The notes beneath the pieces were generated by a model that was not told the DNA's origin, did no database searches, and saw nothing but the letters and a program-made list of their open reading frames with translations. From Acidobacteriota bacterium (lineage in GTDB: Bacteria > Acidobacteriota > Vicinamibacteria > Vicinamibacterales > UBA8438), in NCBI GenBank assembly GCA_012963185.1, contig DTWD01000600.1:1-8760 (forward strand): 8,760 bases of DNA, given 5' to 3'. A program made the position numbers and the translations under genes. Within the stretch, counting starts at the first letter, position 1. The number at the start of each line of letters is the position of its first letter. This document shows positions 1-6,353 of this stretch, one piece after another.

Positions 1-342
1 TCCCTCCTGCGAGCATCAAACGTCGAGGTAAACCGGCTTGAACGCTACGTTCAACTACTTGCGACTACTGCAAGTGTGTCTCCATTCATTGGTTTATTTG
101 GAACAGTCGTTGGGATTATTATTTCGTTCCAAAGTATTGGCGAAACAGGTTCGACTAGTCTCGCTGTCGTTGCTCCAGGCATCGCAGAAGCCCTCATCGC
201 CACCGCGGCCGGATTATTTGCCGCCATACCCGCCGCGTACTTCTACAATCACCTAGCACAAAAGGTGAAACTTACTGCTTCTACGATTGATGATTTTTCT
301 CTTGAGTTCTTAAACATTGCCGAACGAAATTTTTCAGAATAG
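1..342 (+). CDS. tolQ: TolQ proton-channel subunit (3' part, truncated by window start)
   Basis: Inner-membrane subunit of the TolQ-TolR proton channel that powers the Tol-Pal system; MotA/TolQ/ExbB family. The reading frame is open from base 1, so the N-terminal part lies outside the window; 113 residues are visible, ending at TAG 340-342. The visible part holds the last two membrane helices. Motifs are GLFGTVVGI (residues 31-39 of the fragment) and AEALIATAAGLFAAIPA (62-78). Thr35 and Thr68 are 33 residues apart, as are the pore threonines Thr145 and Thr178 of E. coli TolQ, so the channel lining looks intact. The short hydrophilic tail is typical of the family. ExbB is the alternative, but the following tolR, tolB and pal favour TolQ. 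It is the first visible gene of the Tol-Pal operon. Confidence 0.93.
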   Translation, partial: SLLRASNVEVNRLERYVQLLATTASVSPFIGLFGTVVGIIISFQSIGETGSTSLAVVAPGIAEALIATAAGLFAAIPAAYFYNHLAQKVKLTASTIDDFSLEFLNIAERNFSE

Positions 343-368
343 ACCTTCACCGACCAGAGCCCTAGACA

Positions 369-830
369 ATGCCGTCGCCCTCATCTTCTAACAACCACCA
401 CAGCACCCATCGCCGAAGAGGACGTCGAACGATGACGTCCTTATCCGAAATTAATGTGGTCCCATTAGTCGACGTTATGCTCGTTATGCTGGTTATTTTT
501 ATGGTTACTGCACCGATGATGCAGCGTGGCCTTGACGTCAACCTACCCGAAGCGCGGCGCGCTGAACAACTCGTAGAAGAAAGACTCTTTATAACTGTCC
601 CGCTCGCATACCGCAGCGATAGAGTGGTTCAAGTCGGCGATGATGAGATCTCGATTGAACTACTTTCTGAACGACTCCGCCTTGAAATGGTGGAACGCAA
701 CGAGAAGACTGTTTTTCTCCGAGGTGACCAAGAGATCACCTATGGAGAACTTGTCACAGTAATGGACGTGTTAAAAGATGGCGGTGTGCAAGAAGTAGGT
801 CTCGTTCTTGATCCGCCACCGCTACGTTGA
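369..830 (+). CDS. tolR: TolR/ExbD-family proton-channel subunit
   Basis: Single-pass inner-membrane partner of TolQ, 153 residues. A basic cytoplasmic tail (RRRGRR, residues 15-20) leads into EINVVPLVDVML (27-38) and one membrane helix to about residue 50. Asp35 matches the protonatable membrane Asp of the family (Asp23 in E. coli TolR). The rest is the periplasmic ExbD/TolR domain, with the usual late motif RGDQEITYGELVTVMD. Two starts are possible: ATG 369 and an in-frame ATG 432 (residue 22), which has a purine-rich GAAGAGGA just upstream. I prefer 369 because the Arg-rich segment before SEIN resembles the tail of E. coli TolR, whereas starting at 432 would leave only five residues before EIN. 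It lies 26 bases after tolQ. Confidence 0.93.
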   Translation: MPSPSSSNNHHSTHRRRGRRTMTSLSEINVVPLVDVMLVMLVIFMVTAPMMQRGLDVNLPEARRAEQLVEERLFITVPLAYRSDRVVQVGDDEISIELLSERLRLEMVERNEKTVFLRGDQEITYGELVTVMDVLKDGGVQEVGLVLDPPPLR

Positions 831-840
831 GAAATACTGG

Positions 841-1641
841 ATGCAGTTATCAACCAACCAACAACTGTCCGCAAGAGCTTCGGAAACCGACGAATTGAAA
901 CAAACGCTGACGGTCTCTCTAATGATCCATGCACTTGTAATCCTCGCCCTGCTATTTTCTCCGAATAGCTGGCTCTCAGGCGAAGCCAACGATGCGACAC
1001 TCGACATAATGACATTACGACTCGGCGGGCCTGAAGGTCCGGGCGAAGGTGGCCTCACGCCTCTCGGTTCCAGGCCGATTCAAGAAGTCGTGCCTTTGGA
1101 AGAAGCGAGGCGGCCGCAATGGATACAACCGCCAAGACCGACACCGCCAGAAATGATCCTCCCTGTCCCAGCTGAAGAGTCACGGACGCGTCCTGAATCC
1201 GAAACAGAGATTGAGACTACGCCAGACGAAGCACGAGGCCGCACGCCGACACGAGGTTCTGAGCTCCGCGAAGGTAGAGCAATGGCTGAAACGGGTGTCG
1301 AAGGAATGGGAATAGGTCTTTCCGCAGGTGGACTTGGTGGAAGTGGCACTGAGCTCGACGTCGGAGACTTCTGCTGCCCTGACTATCTAGCAACAATGCT
1401 CGAACTTATTCGGCGCCGATGGGACAACAATCAGCGTGTCCCGGGGATATCAATTGTCCGGTTTACCATTCACCGGGACGGCTCACTTACCGATGTTGGA
1501 TTACATCAAGGCAGCGGTCAGATCGCACTTGATCTCAGTGCGCAGCGAGCCGTGATTCTAACTCGGACCATCCAACCATTGCCCTCAGCTTTCACTGGAA
1601 CAAACCTGACAGTAAGACTTACATTCGAATACAGGCAATAA
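841..1641 (+). CDS. TolA/TonB-like energy-transducing protein
   Basis: Probable functional TolA: carries force from TolQR across the periplasm to TolB/Pal. 266 residues from ATG 841. A cytoplasmic tail is followed by one membrane helix (about 23-39) containing Ser26-x3-His30, the S-x3-H pattern seen in the TolA and TonB helices that contact TolQ or ExbB. A Pro/Glu/Gly-rich periplasmic spacer (about 50-170) comes next, then a TonB C-terminal-like domain (about 176-266) opening with DFCCPDYL and ending TVRLTFEYRQ. It lacks the long Ala/Lys/Glu helical domain of proteobacterial TolA, so by sequence it is closer to TonB; position between tolR and tolB argues for the TolA role. A TTG start at 808, overlapping tolR by 23 bases, is possible, but ATG 841 lies 10 bases after the tolR stop and is preferred. 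The adjacent cysteines 178-179 are unusual for a periplasmic domain. Confidence 0.85.
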   Translation: MQLSTNQQLSARASETDELKQTLTVSLMIHALVILALLFSPNSWLSGEANDATLDIMTLRLGGPEGPGEGGLTPLGSRPIQEVVPLEEARRPQWIQPPRPTPPEMILPVPAEESRTRPESETEIETTPDEARGRTPTRGSELREGRAMAETGVEGMGIGLSAGGLGGSGTELDVGDFCCPDYLATMLELIRRRWDNNQRVPGISIVRFTIHRDGSLTDVGLHQGSGQIALDLSAQRAVILTRTIQPLPSAFTGTNLTVRLTFEYRQ

Positions 1642-3026
1642 TGAGATTACTTAATCAATGTAGTGCGTCCTGTTACATCATCCTCACCGCTCTCTGGCTG
1701 GGTATCACTACTCTTCCACTTCAAGGACAACCACAATCGAATCTCACTCAACGCTCTGAACTGGATCTTGTTATAGGAGATCGAATCGGAGCCCGCCCAC
1801 GTTTCGCTGTTCCGAACTGCTTGGCTCTAACGGGTGACACACAAACCGAAGACGCCGCAACCACCATTGCAAGCGTTCTCTGGTCGGACCTTGCATTCGA
1901 ACGAGAATTTCTAATGGTCGCTCGGGATACGACCTCCACCATTCCAGCGCCGCGTACGCTGACAGATATACCATTTGACGCATGGAGAGAACTCGGCGCA
2001 GACGGCGTCGTGAGTTGCTCTGTTAGTCGTGTTTCTGAAGATGAACTTCGCGTGCAAGCACGTCTATTTAATATCCGGTCATTGGAGTCCGCTTTTGGTG
2101 TCGAGTATTCCGGGTCATTACAAAATGTCAGACTCTATGGACACCAATTGGCTGACGAGATCCATCGGCATCAAACTGGCCTCAACGGCATCGCCCGTTC
2201 ACATCTCTCATTCATTTCTGACAGAGACAGCCAGTCGGCCCTAGGATTAGTACCGGACCGACAGACAAAAGAGGTCTATGTCGCAGACTATGACGGGGCC
2301 AACATTCGTCGGGTAACCGTAACTCGGACGCTGAATATAACCCCGAATCTTTCGCCCGCGGGTCGGTCTCTCGCGTACACCTCCTACCGGTCAGGATTCC
2401 CTGATGTGGTTATCTCTCATATTTACGAGGGACGGATGGACACACCCGCCGGCGGCACGGAGCGTGTTCACAACTGGTTACCTTCCTTTTCTCCGGACGG
2501 GGCGCAACTGGCGTTCAATTCCAATAGGGACGGAAACATTGATATCTACATCATGAATGTTGACGGTACCGATACGCGTCGTTTAACCAACCATCCAGGT
2601 ATCGACACCAGCCCAACCTGGTCGCCGCTCGGTCATCAAATTGCATTTACCTCTGACCGAAGTGGTTCGCCACAAATCTACGTGGTTGATATCGATGGCA
2701 CCGGATTACGGCGAATTACATTTGAGTCCTACTGCGACAGACCAACCTGGTCGCCTGCTCCATACAATGAAATCGCGTATGCGTCGCGAACAGGACCAGG
2801 CTTCGATATAAAGGTCGTCGACCTCGCAACCAATGAGGTCAGGCAGTTGACGTTTGGTCAAGGTAGCAATGAAAGCCCAAGCTATTCACCTAACGGACGA
2901 CACTTAGCATTTTCATCAAGCCGTGGAAATGGCGATAAACAGATTTATCTAATTGGCCGAGATGGTCGCGGCTTAAAGAAACTCACAAGTCGCGGTAATA
3001 ATGAAATGCCTAGTTGGTCACGATAG
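1641..3026 (+). CDS. tolB: Tol-Pal system beta-propeller protein TolB
   Basis: Periplasmic protein that binds Pal and the TolA-like protein. 461 residues, close to the usual 420-450 plus leader. A signal peptide (hydrophobic about 11-28) is followed by the TolB N-terminal alpha/beta domain (about 40-190; WRELGADGVVSCSVS). The C-terminal propeller runs from about residue 195 to the end and is built of TolB/PD40 repeats. Typical repeat units are EVYVADYDG (from 211), LPSFSPDG (from 280), PTWSP (about 324 and 367) and SPSYSPNG (about 413), ending MPSWSR at the terminus. The ATG overlaps the previous stop by one base (TAATG), so translation is probably coupled; only a weak AGG precedes it. No break or missing repeat is apparent. 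Confidence 0.95.
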   Translation: MRLLNQCSASCYIILTALWLGITTLPLQGQPQSNLTQRSELDLVIGDRIGARPRFAVPNCLALTGDTQTEDAATTIASVLWSDLAFEREFLMVARDTTSTIPAPRTLTDIPFDAWRELGADGVVSCSVSRVSEDELRVQARLFNIRSLESAFGVEYSGSLQNVRLYGHQLADEIHRHQTGLNGIARSHLSFISDRDSQSALGLVPDRQTKEVYVADYDGANIRRVTVTRTLNITPNLSPAGRSLAYTSYRSGFPDVVISHIYEGRMDTPAGGTERVHNWLPSFSPDGAQLAFNSNRDGNIDIYIMNVDGTDTRRLTNHPGIDTSPTWSPLGHQIAFTSDRSGSPQIYVVDIDGTGLRRITFESYCDRPTWSPAPYNEIAYASRTGPGFDIKVVDLATNEVRQLTFGQGSNESPSYSPNGRHLAFSSSRGNGDKQIYLIGRDGRGLKKLTSRGNNEMPSWSR

Positions 3027-3027
3027 C

Positions 3028-3033
3028 GAGGGA
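3028..3033 (+). promoter_or_regulatory. Ribosome binding site deciding the pal start
   Basis: GAGGGA lies just downstream of the tolB stop, with four bases (six from the GAGG core) before GTG 3038. It favours GTG 3038 over the TTG at 3014 as the pal start, because the TTG lies inside tolB and has no such site. Confidence 0.6.
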
Positions 3034-3037
3034 ATAC

Positions 3038-3637
3038 GTGAGTCAAAAAAGCAAACACCGATCGATTGGTCGGCCGATCCGAGCATCGCTCCTGTTCCTG
3101 TTTCTGGTTAGTGTTCTGGGACAAGCCTGCGTCAAAACACCGCCACCTGTTGAACCAGAACCACCAACTGCACCACCAGCGGCACCGTCAGTGGACGCAC
3201 CTCGCCCTCCCAGTCCCCCGCCAATTCCTGCGGAACCAAACGCTCCTGCTCTCCCGGAGGGCGAGTTATCAACACGCACCTTGGAAGAGATTAATCGTGA
3301 ATCACCGCTGGAACCAATTTTCTTTCAGTACGACAGCAGTGAGCTTGATGACCCTGCTCGACAGGTCATCCAACAGAACGTGGACGTACTCGGCACTAAT
3401 CCCACGTGGGTAGTCACTGTGGAAGGCCATTGCGACCAGCGCGGCACGCCAGAGTACAACTTAGCGTTAGGGGAACGGAGAGCGCTTGCAGTGCGGGACC
3501 ATCTCGTCAGTCTAGGTCTCAACCTGGCACGTGTCAGAACCGTTAGCTACGGGAAAGAGTTTCCATTCGATCCCACAGATACAGACGAAGCCCATGCGAC
3601 CAATAGACGTGCCCACTTCGTGATCACAGATAGATAG
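3038..3637 (+). CDS. pal: Peptidoglycan-associated lipoprotein Pal (OmpA-like)
   Basis: Outer-membrane lipoprotein that binds peptidoglycan and TolB. From GTG 3038 it is 199 residues. A basic N-terminus and hydrophobic stretch (about 17-27) end at LGQAC, making Cys31 the likely lipidated residue. A very proline-rich linker follows (about 34-70), then the OmpA C-terminal domain (about 93-199) with FFQYDSSELDD, VTVEGHCDQRGTPEYN and the peptidoglycan-binding helix NLALGERRALAVRDHL, ending RRAHFVITDR. The lipobox is imperfect: position -3 is Gly rather than the usual Leu, though the Cys and the rest fit. The open frame extends upstream to TTG 3014, overlapping tolB, but GTG 3038 has a good ribosome binding site and gives a normal leader. 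It starts 11 bases after tolB. Confidence 0.93.
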   Translation: MSQKSKHRSIGRPIRASLLFLFLVSVLGQACVKTPPPVEPEPPTAPPAAPSVDAPRPPSPPPIPAEPNAPALPEGELSTRTLEEINRESPLEPIFFQYDSSELDDPARQVIQQNVDVLGTNPTWVVTVEGHCDQRGTPEYNLALGERRALAVRDHLVSLGLNLARVRTVSYGKEFPFDPTDTDEAHATNRRAHFVITDR

Positions 3638-3699
3638 AGACACCACTCCAAATCAATTGGGTGACTTAACAAACTGAGTTACAGTAGTAAAAATCGGCT

Positions 3700-3705
3700 G
3701 AGAGG
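3700..3705 (+). promoter_or_regulatory. Ribosome binding site of cpoB
   Basis: GAGAGG, seven bases before ATG 3713. It confirms that ATG as the start; the resulting protein begins directly with a signal peptide. Confidence 0.6.
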
Positions 3706-3712
3706 CTTTGAA

Positions 3713-4579
3713 ATGATACGTAAATACCTGACTTGTCTGACTCTTACCGTGTTTGCGTCGACACCACTACATGGCGCAGACCGAGAACATGAACAGCTAA
3801 TGGCTGATCTACGGATACTACAGGAGCAAACGTTACAATTGCATCATCTCATCGCAGCTCTGGAGGGAACACTTTCGACACTCTCAGTGCGTCTGGATGA
3901 GCAAGACGCCGAACTAAGGCGGTCCTTTGCCGACCAAAAGCTCACGACCGACAGTATGGCAACCGGAGTCAGAGTTCTACGGGAAAAACTGGACGAAACA
4001 AATGTGCGACTGTCATCAATGTCGCAGGAAGTGGAAGCGCTTCGCATCTCTATCCCCCGTACGCCCCCCCCCACAATGACTCGGTTGCTTGTTGATCCAG
4101 AGACTGGGTTACCGATGGATAACGTAGGTGGTCCTACAACGGATTCACCTGGCCCCCTTCCCGAGCCAGCCGCACCTGAGCCGACACTCGCCGCTGGAGT
4201 ATCGCCCCAACGCATGTACGACACAGCGTGGGCCGACTACACAAGTGGACAATGGGCTCTAGCTATCCAGGGATTCGAGGCATACGTGAAAACCTTCCCT
4301 CGTTCTGAATTAACCGATGATGCCTCATTTTACATAGGCCAAACGCACTATGCGGAAGGTAATTTCGACCAAGCGATCGCCGCCTTCGAACAGGTTCTCC
4401 TGAACTACCCTGATGGCGATGTCGTTCCTGAAGCCTCTTACAAAAGGGGACTCGCACTAGATCGCCTCGGCGAAACCGACCGCGCTCGTACAGCATTCGA
4501 GCTAGTTGCTAATAATTATCCCGAACACATGATGGCGACGCTCGCACAACAGGCTCTAGATCGACTCGGTCAGCCGTAA
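3713..4579 (+). CDS. cpoB: Cell-division coordinator CpoB (YbgF, Tol-Pal TPR protein)
   Basis: Periplasmic protein which in E. coli links the Tol system to peptidoglycan synthesis during division. 288 residues (E. coli about 263). A signal peptide (hydrophobic about 5-20) probably is cleaved near HGA-D (residue 22/23). A charged coiled-coil segment (about 24-105) follows, then a Pro/Thr-rich linker (about 110-165). The C-terminus carries three tandem TPR units: YDTAWADYTSGQWALAIQGF (from 169), a second with FYIGQTHYAEGNFDQAIAAF, and a third with SYKRGLALDRLGETDRARTAF, each followed by a (N)YP-type turn. The 75-base gap after pal holds no convincing promoter or terminator, so it may be read with the tol operon. 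The linker codons 118-120 form a run of nine C (4064-4072); the frame is intact across it. Confidence 0.92.
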   Translation: MIRKYLTCLTLTVFASTPLHGADREHEQLMADLRILQEQTLQLHHLIAALEGTLSTLSVRLDEQDAELRRSFADQKLTTDSMATGVRVLREKLDETNVRLSSMSQEVEALRISIPRTPPPTMTRLLVDPETGLPMDNVGGPTTDSPGPLPEPAAPEPTLAAGVSPQRMYDTAWADYTSGQWALAIQGFEAYVKTFPRSELTDDASFYIGQTHYAEGNFDQAIAAFEQVLLNYPDGDVVPEASYKRGLALDRLGETDRARTAFELVANNYPEHMMATLAQQALDRLGQP

Positions 4580-4600
4580 CACGGTAGGATCTGGATTCAC

Positions 4601-4605
4601 AGGAG
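4601..4605 (+). promoter_or_regulatory. Possible ribosome binding site of ssb
   Basis: AGGAG 12 bases before ATG 4618. The spacing is longer than ideal, but the SSB N-terminus ([14 protein letters not shown]) fits family starts and no other in-frame start is closer. Confidence 0.4.
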
Positions 4606-4617
4606 CATCAGAAGCTA

Positions 4618-5070
4618 ATGGGAAGTGTAAATAAGGTTCTATTGCTGGGGCGTCTAGGCCAAGATATCGAGTTGCGATATACCCCTAATGGCGACGCGGT
4701 CGGAAACGTTACTATGGCCACGAGTGAGACCTGGAAGGATAAAAGCACCGGCGAACGCAAAGAAAAAACAGAGTGGCACCGTCTTGTCATATGGGGCCGA
4801 CGAGCGGAAGGCCTCAAGGACTACTTACTAAAAGGAACGCAAATTTATGTCGAAGGTCGCCTTCAAACCCGACAGTGGGAAGCCAAAGATGGCGGCAAAC
4901 GGTCAACAACTGAAGTAAGAGTAGATAGCATTGAGTTCGTCGGTGGCGCTCGCGGCACAGCAGACAGACCCGCTGCTAACAATACGCCGAGTGATTATCA
5001 AGCACAGTCTGCGCCCAAAGCCGATACTGTTCCTCCGCAAGAGCTTACGGACGACGACATTCCATTTTAG
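4618..5070 (+). CDS. ssb: Single-stranded DNA-binding protein SSB
   Basis: Binds and protects single-stranded DNA during replication, repair and recombination, and recruits partners through its acidic tail. 150 residues. The OB-fold covers about 1-108: [20 protein letters not shown], then Trp39 and Trp53 (EWHR) at the positions of the stacking Trp40 and Trp54 of E. coli SSB; Trp59 stands where E. coli has Phe60. [15 protein letters not shown] is also typical. A disordered linker (about 109-143) ends in the canonical tip DDDIPF. It starts 38 bases after cpoB on the same strand and may be co-transcribed with it, although SSB has no known part in Tol-Pal function. Its stop is two bases from the stop of the convergent cupin gene. 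Confidence 0.97.
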   Translation: MGSVNKVLLLGRLGQDIELRYTPNGDAVGNVTMATSETWKDKSTGERKEKTEWHRLVIWGRRAEGLKDYLLKGTQIYVEGRLQTRQWEAKDGGKRSTTEVRVDSIEFVGGARGTADRPAANNTPSDYQAQSAPKADTVPPQELTDDDIPF

Positions 5071-5072
5071 TG

Positions 5073-5462
5073 CTACGCCTCTGACGTCCCCTCACGACCG
5101 TAGCGATCCTCGAGGCGAACGACATCGTCGAGTTCAGTTGTCGAAATCTCAATAATGTCTGAATCTTCTATCGCGGTCATGCGGTGGACCATCTTTGGCC
5201 GGACATGTACGCGATCGCCAGGACCCATTTCCCATATCCGGATTTCTTCGCCATCACGTAGTTCAAAATTCAACCGACCAGACCAAAGCAAGAGAGTTTC
5301 TTCTTTCCGATTGTGGTACTGCAAACTCAGCGCTTGTCCTGCAATCACATGAATGACTTTTCCGACATAATTTTCGGTTTTCGCCCAATGAAGCTCATAG
5401 CCCCACGGTTTCTCGATCCGACTTACGTCAGCCACCTTCGCGACTCCGTCGTGCTTGTCCAT
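5073..5462 (-). CDS. Small cupin, mannose-6-phosphate isomerase type II-like
   Basis: 129 residues, single cupin barrel resembling the C-terminal isomerase domain of bifunctional mannose-1-phosphate guanylyltransferase/phosphomannose isomerases (MannoseP_isomer family). Visible hallmarks are KPWGYE (18-23), GQALSLQYHNRKEE (42-55; the isomerases have Q-x-H-H-H-R-x-E), a second motif MGPGDRVHVRPKMVHR (79-94) and the closing DDVVRLEDRYGR (112-123). Possible metal ligands are Gln48, His50, Glu55 and His93. The nucleotidyltransferase half is absent, so it is a free-standing cupin. Family resemblance suggests binding or isomerising a sugar phosphate, but activity and substrate cannot be told from sequence. 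Its ATG abuts the rapZ stop (TAAATG), implying coupled translation; only a weak GGAA precedes it. Confidence 0.82.
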   Translation of the reverse strand: MDKHDGVAKVADVSRIEKPWGYELHWAKTENYVGKVIHVIAGQALSLQYHNRKEETLLLWSGRLNFELRDGEEIRIWEMGPGDRVHVRPKMVHRMTAIEDSDIIEISTTELDDVVRLEDRYGREGTSEA

Positions 5463-6353
5463 TTATGATTTTTCCAAATCACGATGTTGAACCCGCAAAC
5501 TAACTCCTTCACCAACTAAAATCTTCGCTGCTAACCGTTCAGCAATAGACACCGAACGGTGCCGCCCCCCAGTACAACCGATGCCAACCGTCAAATATCT
5601 TTTTCCTTCGGCTCTATATTCTGGGATCAAAAAATCGAGCAAATCCGTTGTCCTATCGAGGAATTCATGCGTCGGCTTCAATTTATCTAAATAATCTTGA
5701 ACCTGAGAATCCAGGCCATTCAATTCGCGTAATCTTGGATCAAAATGCGGATTCGTCAGAAACCGAACATCAAACAGTAGGTCTGACTCGAGGGGGACTC
5801 CGAATTTATATCCAAAGCTCAAAACCGTGAGCACCAATTCCGCTGAAGTGTGCTCTACCGACAGTCCCATAAAAGACTTCCGTAGTTCATGTACCGTCAG
5901 GTTAGACGTATCAAAAACATAGTCCGCGGTAGCACGAATTCCGGCTAAGCGCTTCCGTTCCTCAACAATACCTTCTAAGACGGAGCGATCTGGTGCTAAT
6001 GGATGCGGGCGTCTCGTCTCGGAAAACCGTCTAACAAGCGCCTCGTCTGTTGCTTCAAGAAAAATGACCCGCGCACCCAGCGCCTTCTTCGATCTCAACG
6101 CCCGCAAGATTGCTGGAAATTCTTTCTGGAAATTCCGGTCTCTTACATCCGCTACGACCGCTGACGGCTGCGCCGTTGTCCCACCAGACTCAACACCCTC
6201 TGCAAATGATTGAAGGAGAAAAACCGGTAAATTGTCCACGCAAAAATACCCCAAATCCTCGAGCGCTCTAATAGCTTGGGATTTACCAGCACCGGACAAC
6301 CCCGTCAAGACGACAAACCTCGCAGACGATCCAAGTAACCGGTCCGCAGTCAC
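5463..6353 (-). CDS. rapZ: RapZ-family P-loop nucleotide-binding protein (YvcJ/YhbJ)
   Basis: In E. coli RapZ is an RNA adapter that senses glucosamine-6-phosphate and directs RNase E to the sRNA GlmZ; in other phyla the family role is less clear. 296 residues, normal length. The N-terminal kinase-like domain has Walker A GLSGAGKS (18-25) and FVVLTG before it; the middle shows VVADVRDRNF and VIFLEA. The C-terminal domain contains FDVRFLTNPHFDP and GCTGGRHRSVSIAE (259-272), matching the E. coli CTGGKHRSV segment of the sugar-phosphate-sensing half, and ends HRDLEKS. The start is GTG, overlapping the rpoN stop by four bases (GTGA), with a strong GGAAGGA upstream. Linkage to rpoN and lptB is conserved in many diderms. 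The target RNAs here are unknown. Confidence 0.95.
   Translation of the reverse strand: MTADRLLGSSARFVVLTGLSGAGKSQAIRALEDLGYFCVDNLPVFLLQSFAEGVESGGTTAQPSAVVADVRDRNFQKEFPAILRALRSKKALGARVIFLEATDEALVRRFSETRRPHPLAPDRSVLEGIVEERKRLAGIRATADYVFDTSNLTVHELRKSFMGLSVEHTSAELVLTVLSFGYKFGVPLESDLLFDVRFLTNPHFDPRLRELNGLDSQVQDYLDKLKPTHEFLDRTTDLLDFLIPEYRAEGKRYLTVGIGCTGGRHRSVSIAERLAAKILVGEGVSLRVQHRDLEKS

Noticed and set aside
808..840. Upstream TTG start for the TolA/TonB-like gene
   Set aside because: Would overlap tolR by 23 bases with a rare start; ATG 841 immediately after the tolR stop is simpler. Not fully excluded.
3014..3037. Upstream TTG start for pal
   Set aside because: Lies inside tolB, lacks a ribosome binding site and gives an unusual long leader; GTG 3038 with GAGGGA is better.
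3638..3712. Possible promoter or terminator between pal and cpoB
   Set aside because: TTAACA (3666-3671) has no TATAAT-like partner at 16-18 bases, and the small inverted repeats (CCAA/TTGG, ACTG/CAGT) are four base pairs with no T-run. Nothing here is convincing.
3844..4224. Open frame of 126 codons on the minus strand opposite cpoB
   Set aside because: Low-complexity Ser/Arg/Gly translation with no recognisable motif; fully explained as the antisense of a well-supported gene.
5072..5104. Inverted repeat as a bidirectional terminator between ssb and the cupin gene
   Set aside because: Six-base stem with a 21-base loop and no T-run on either strand.
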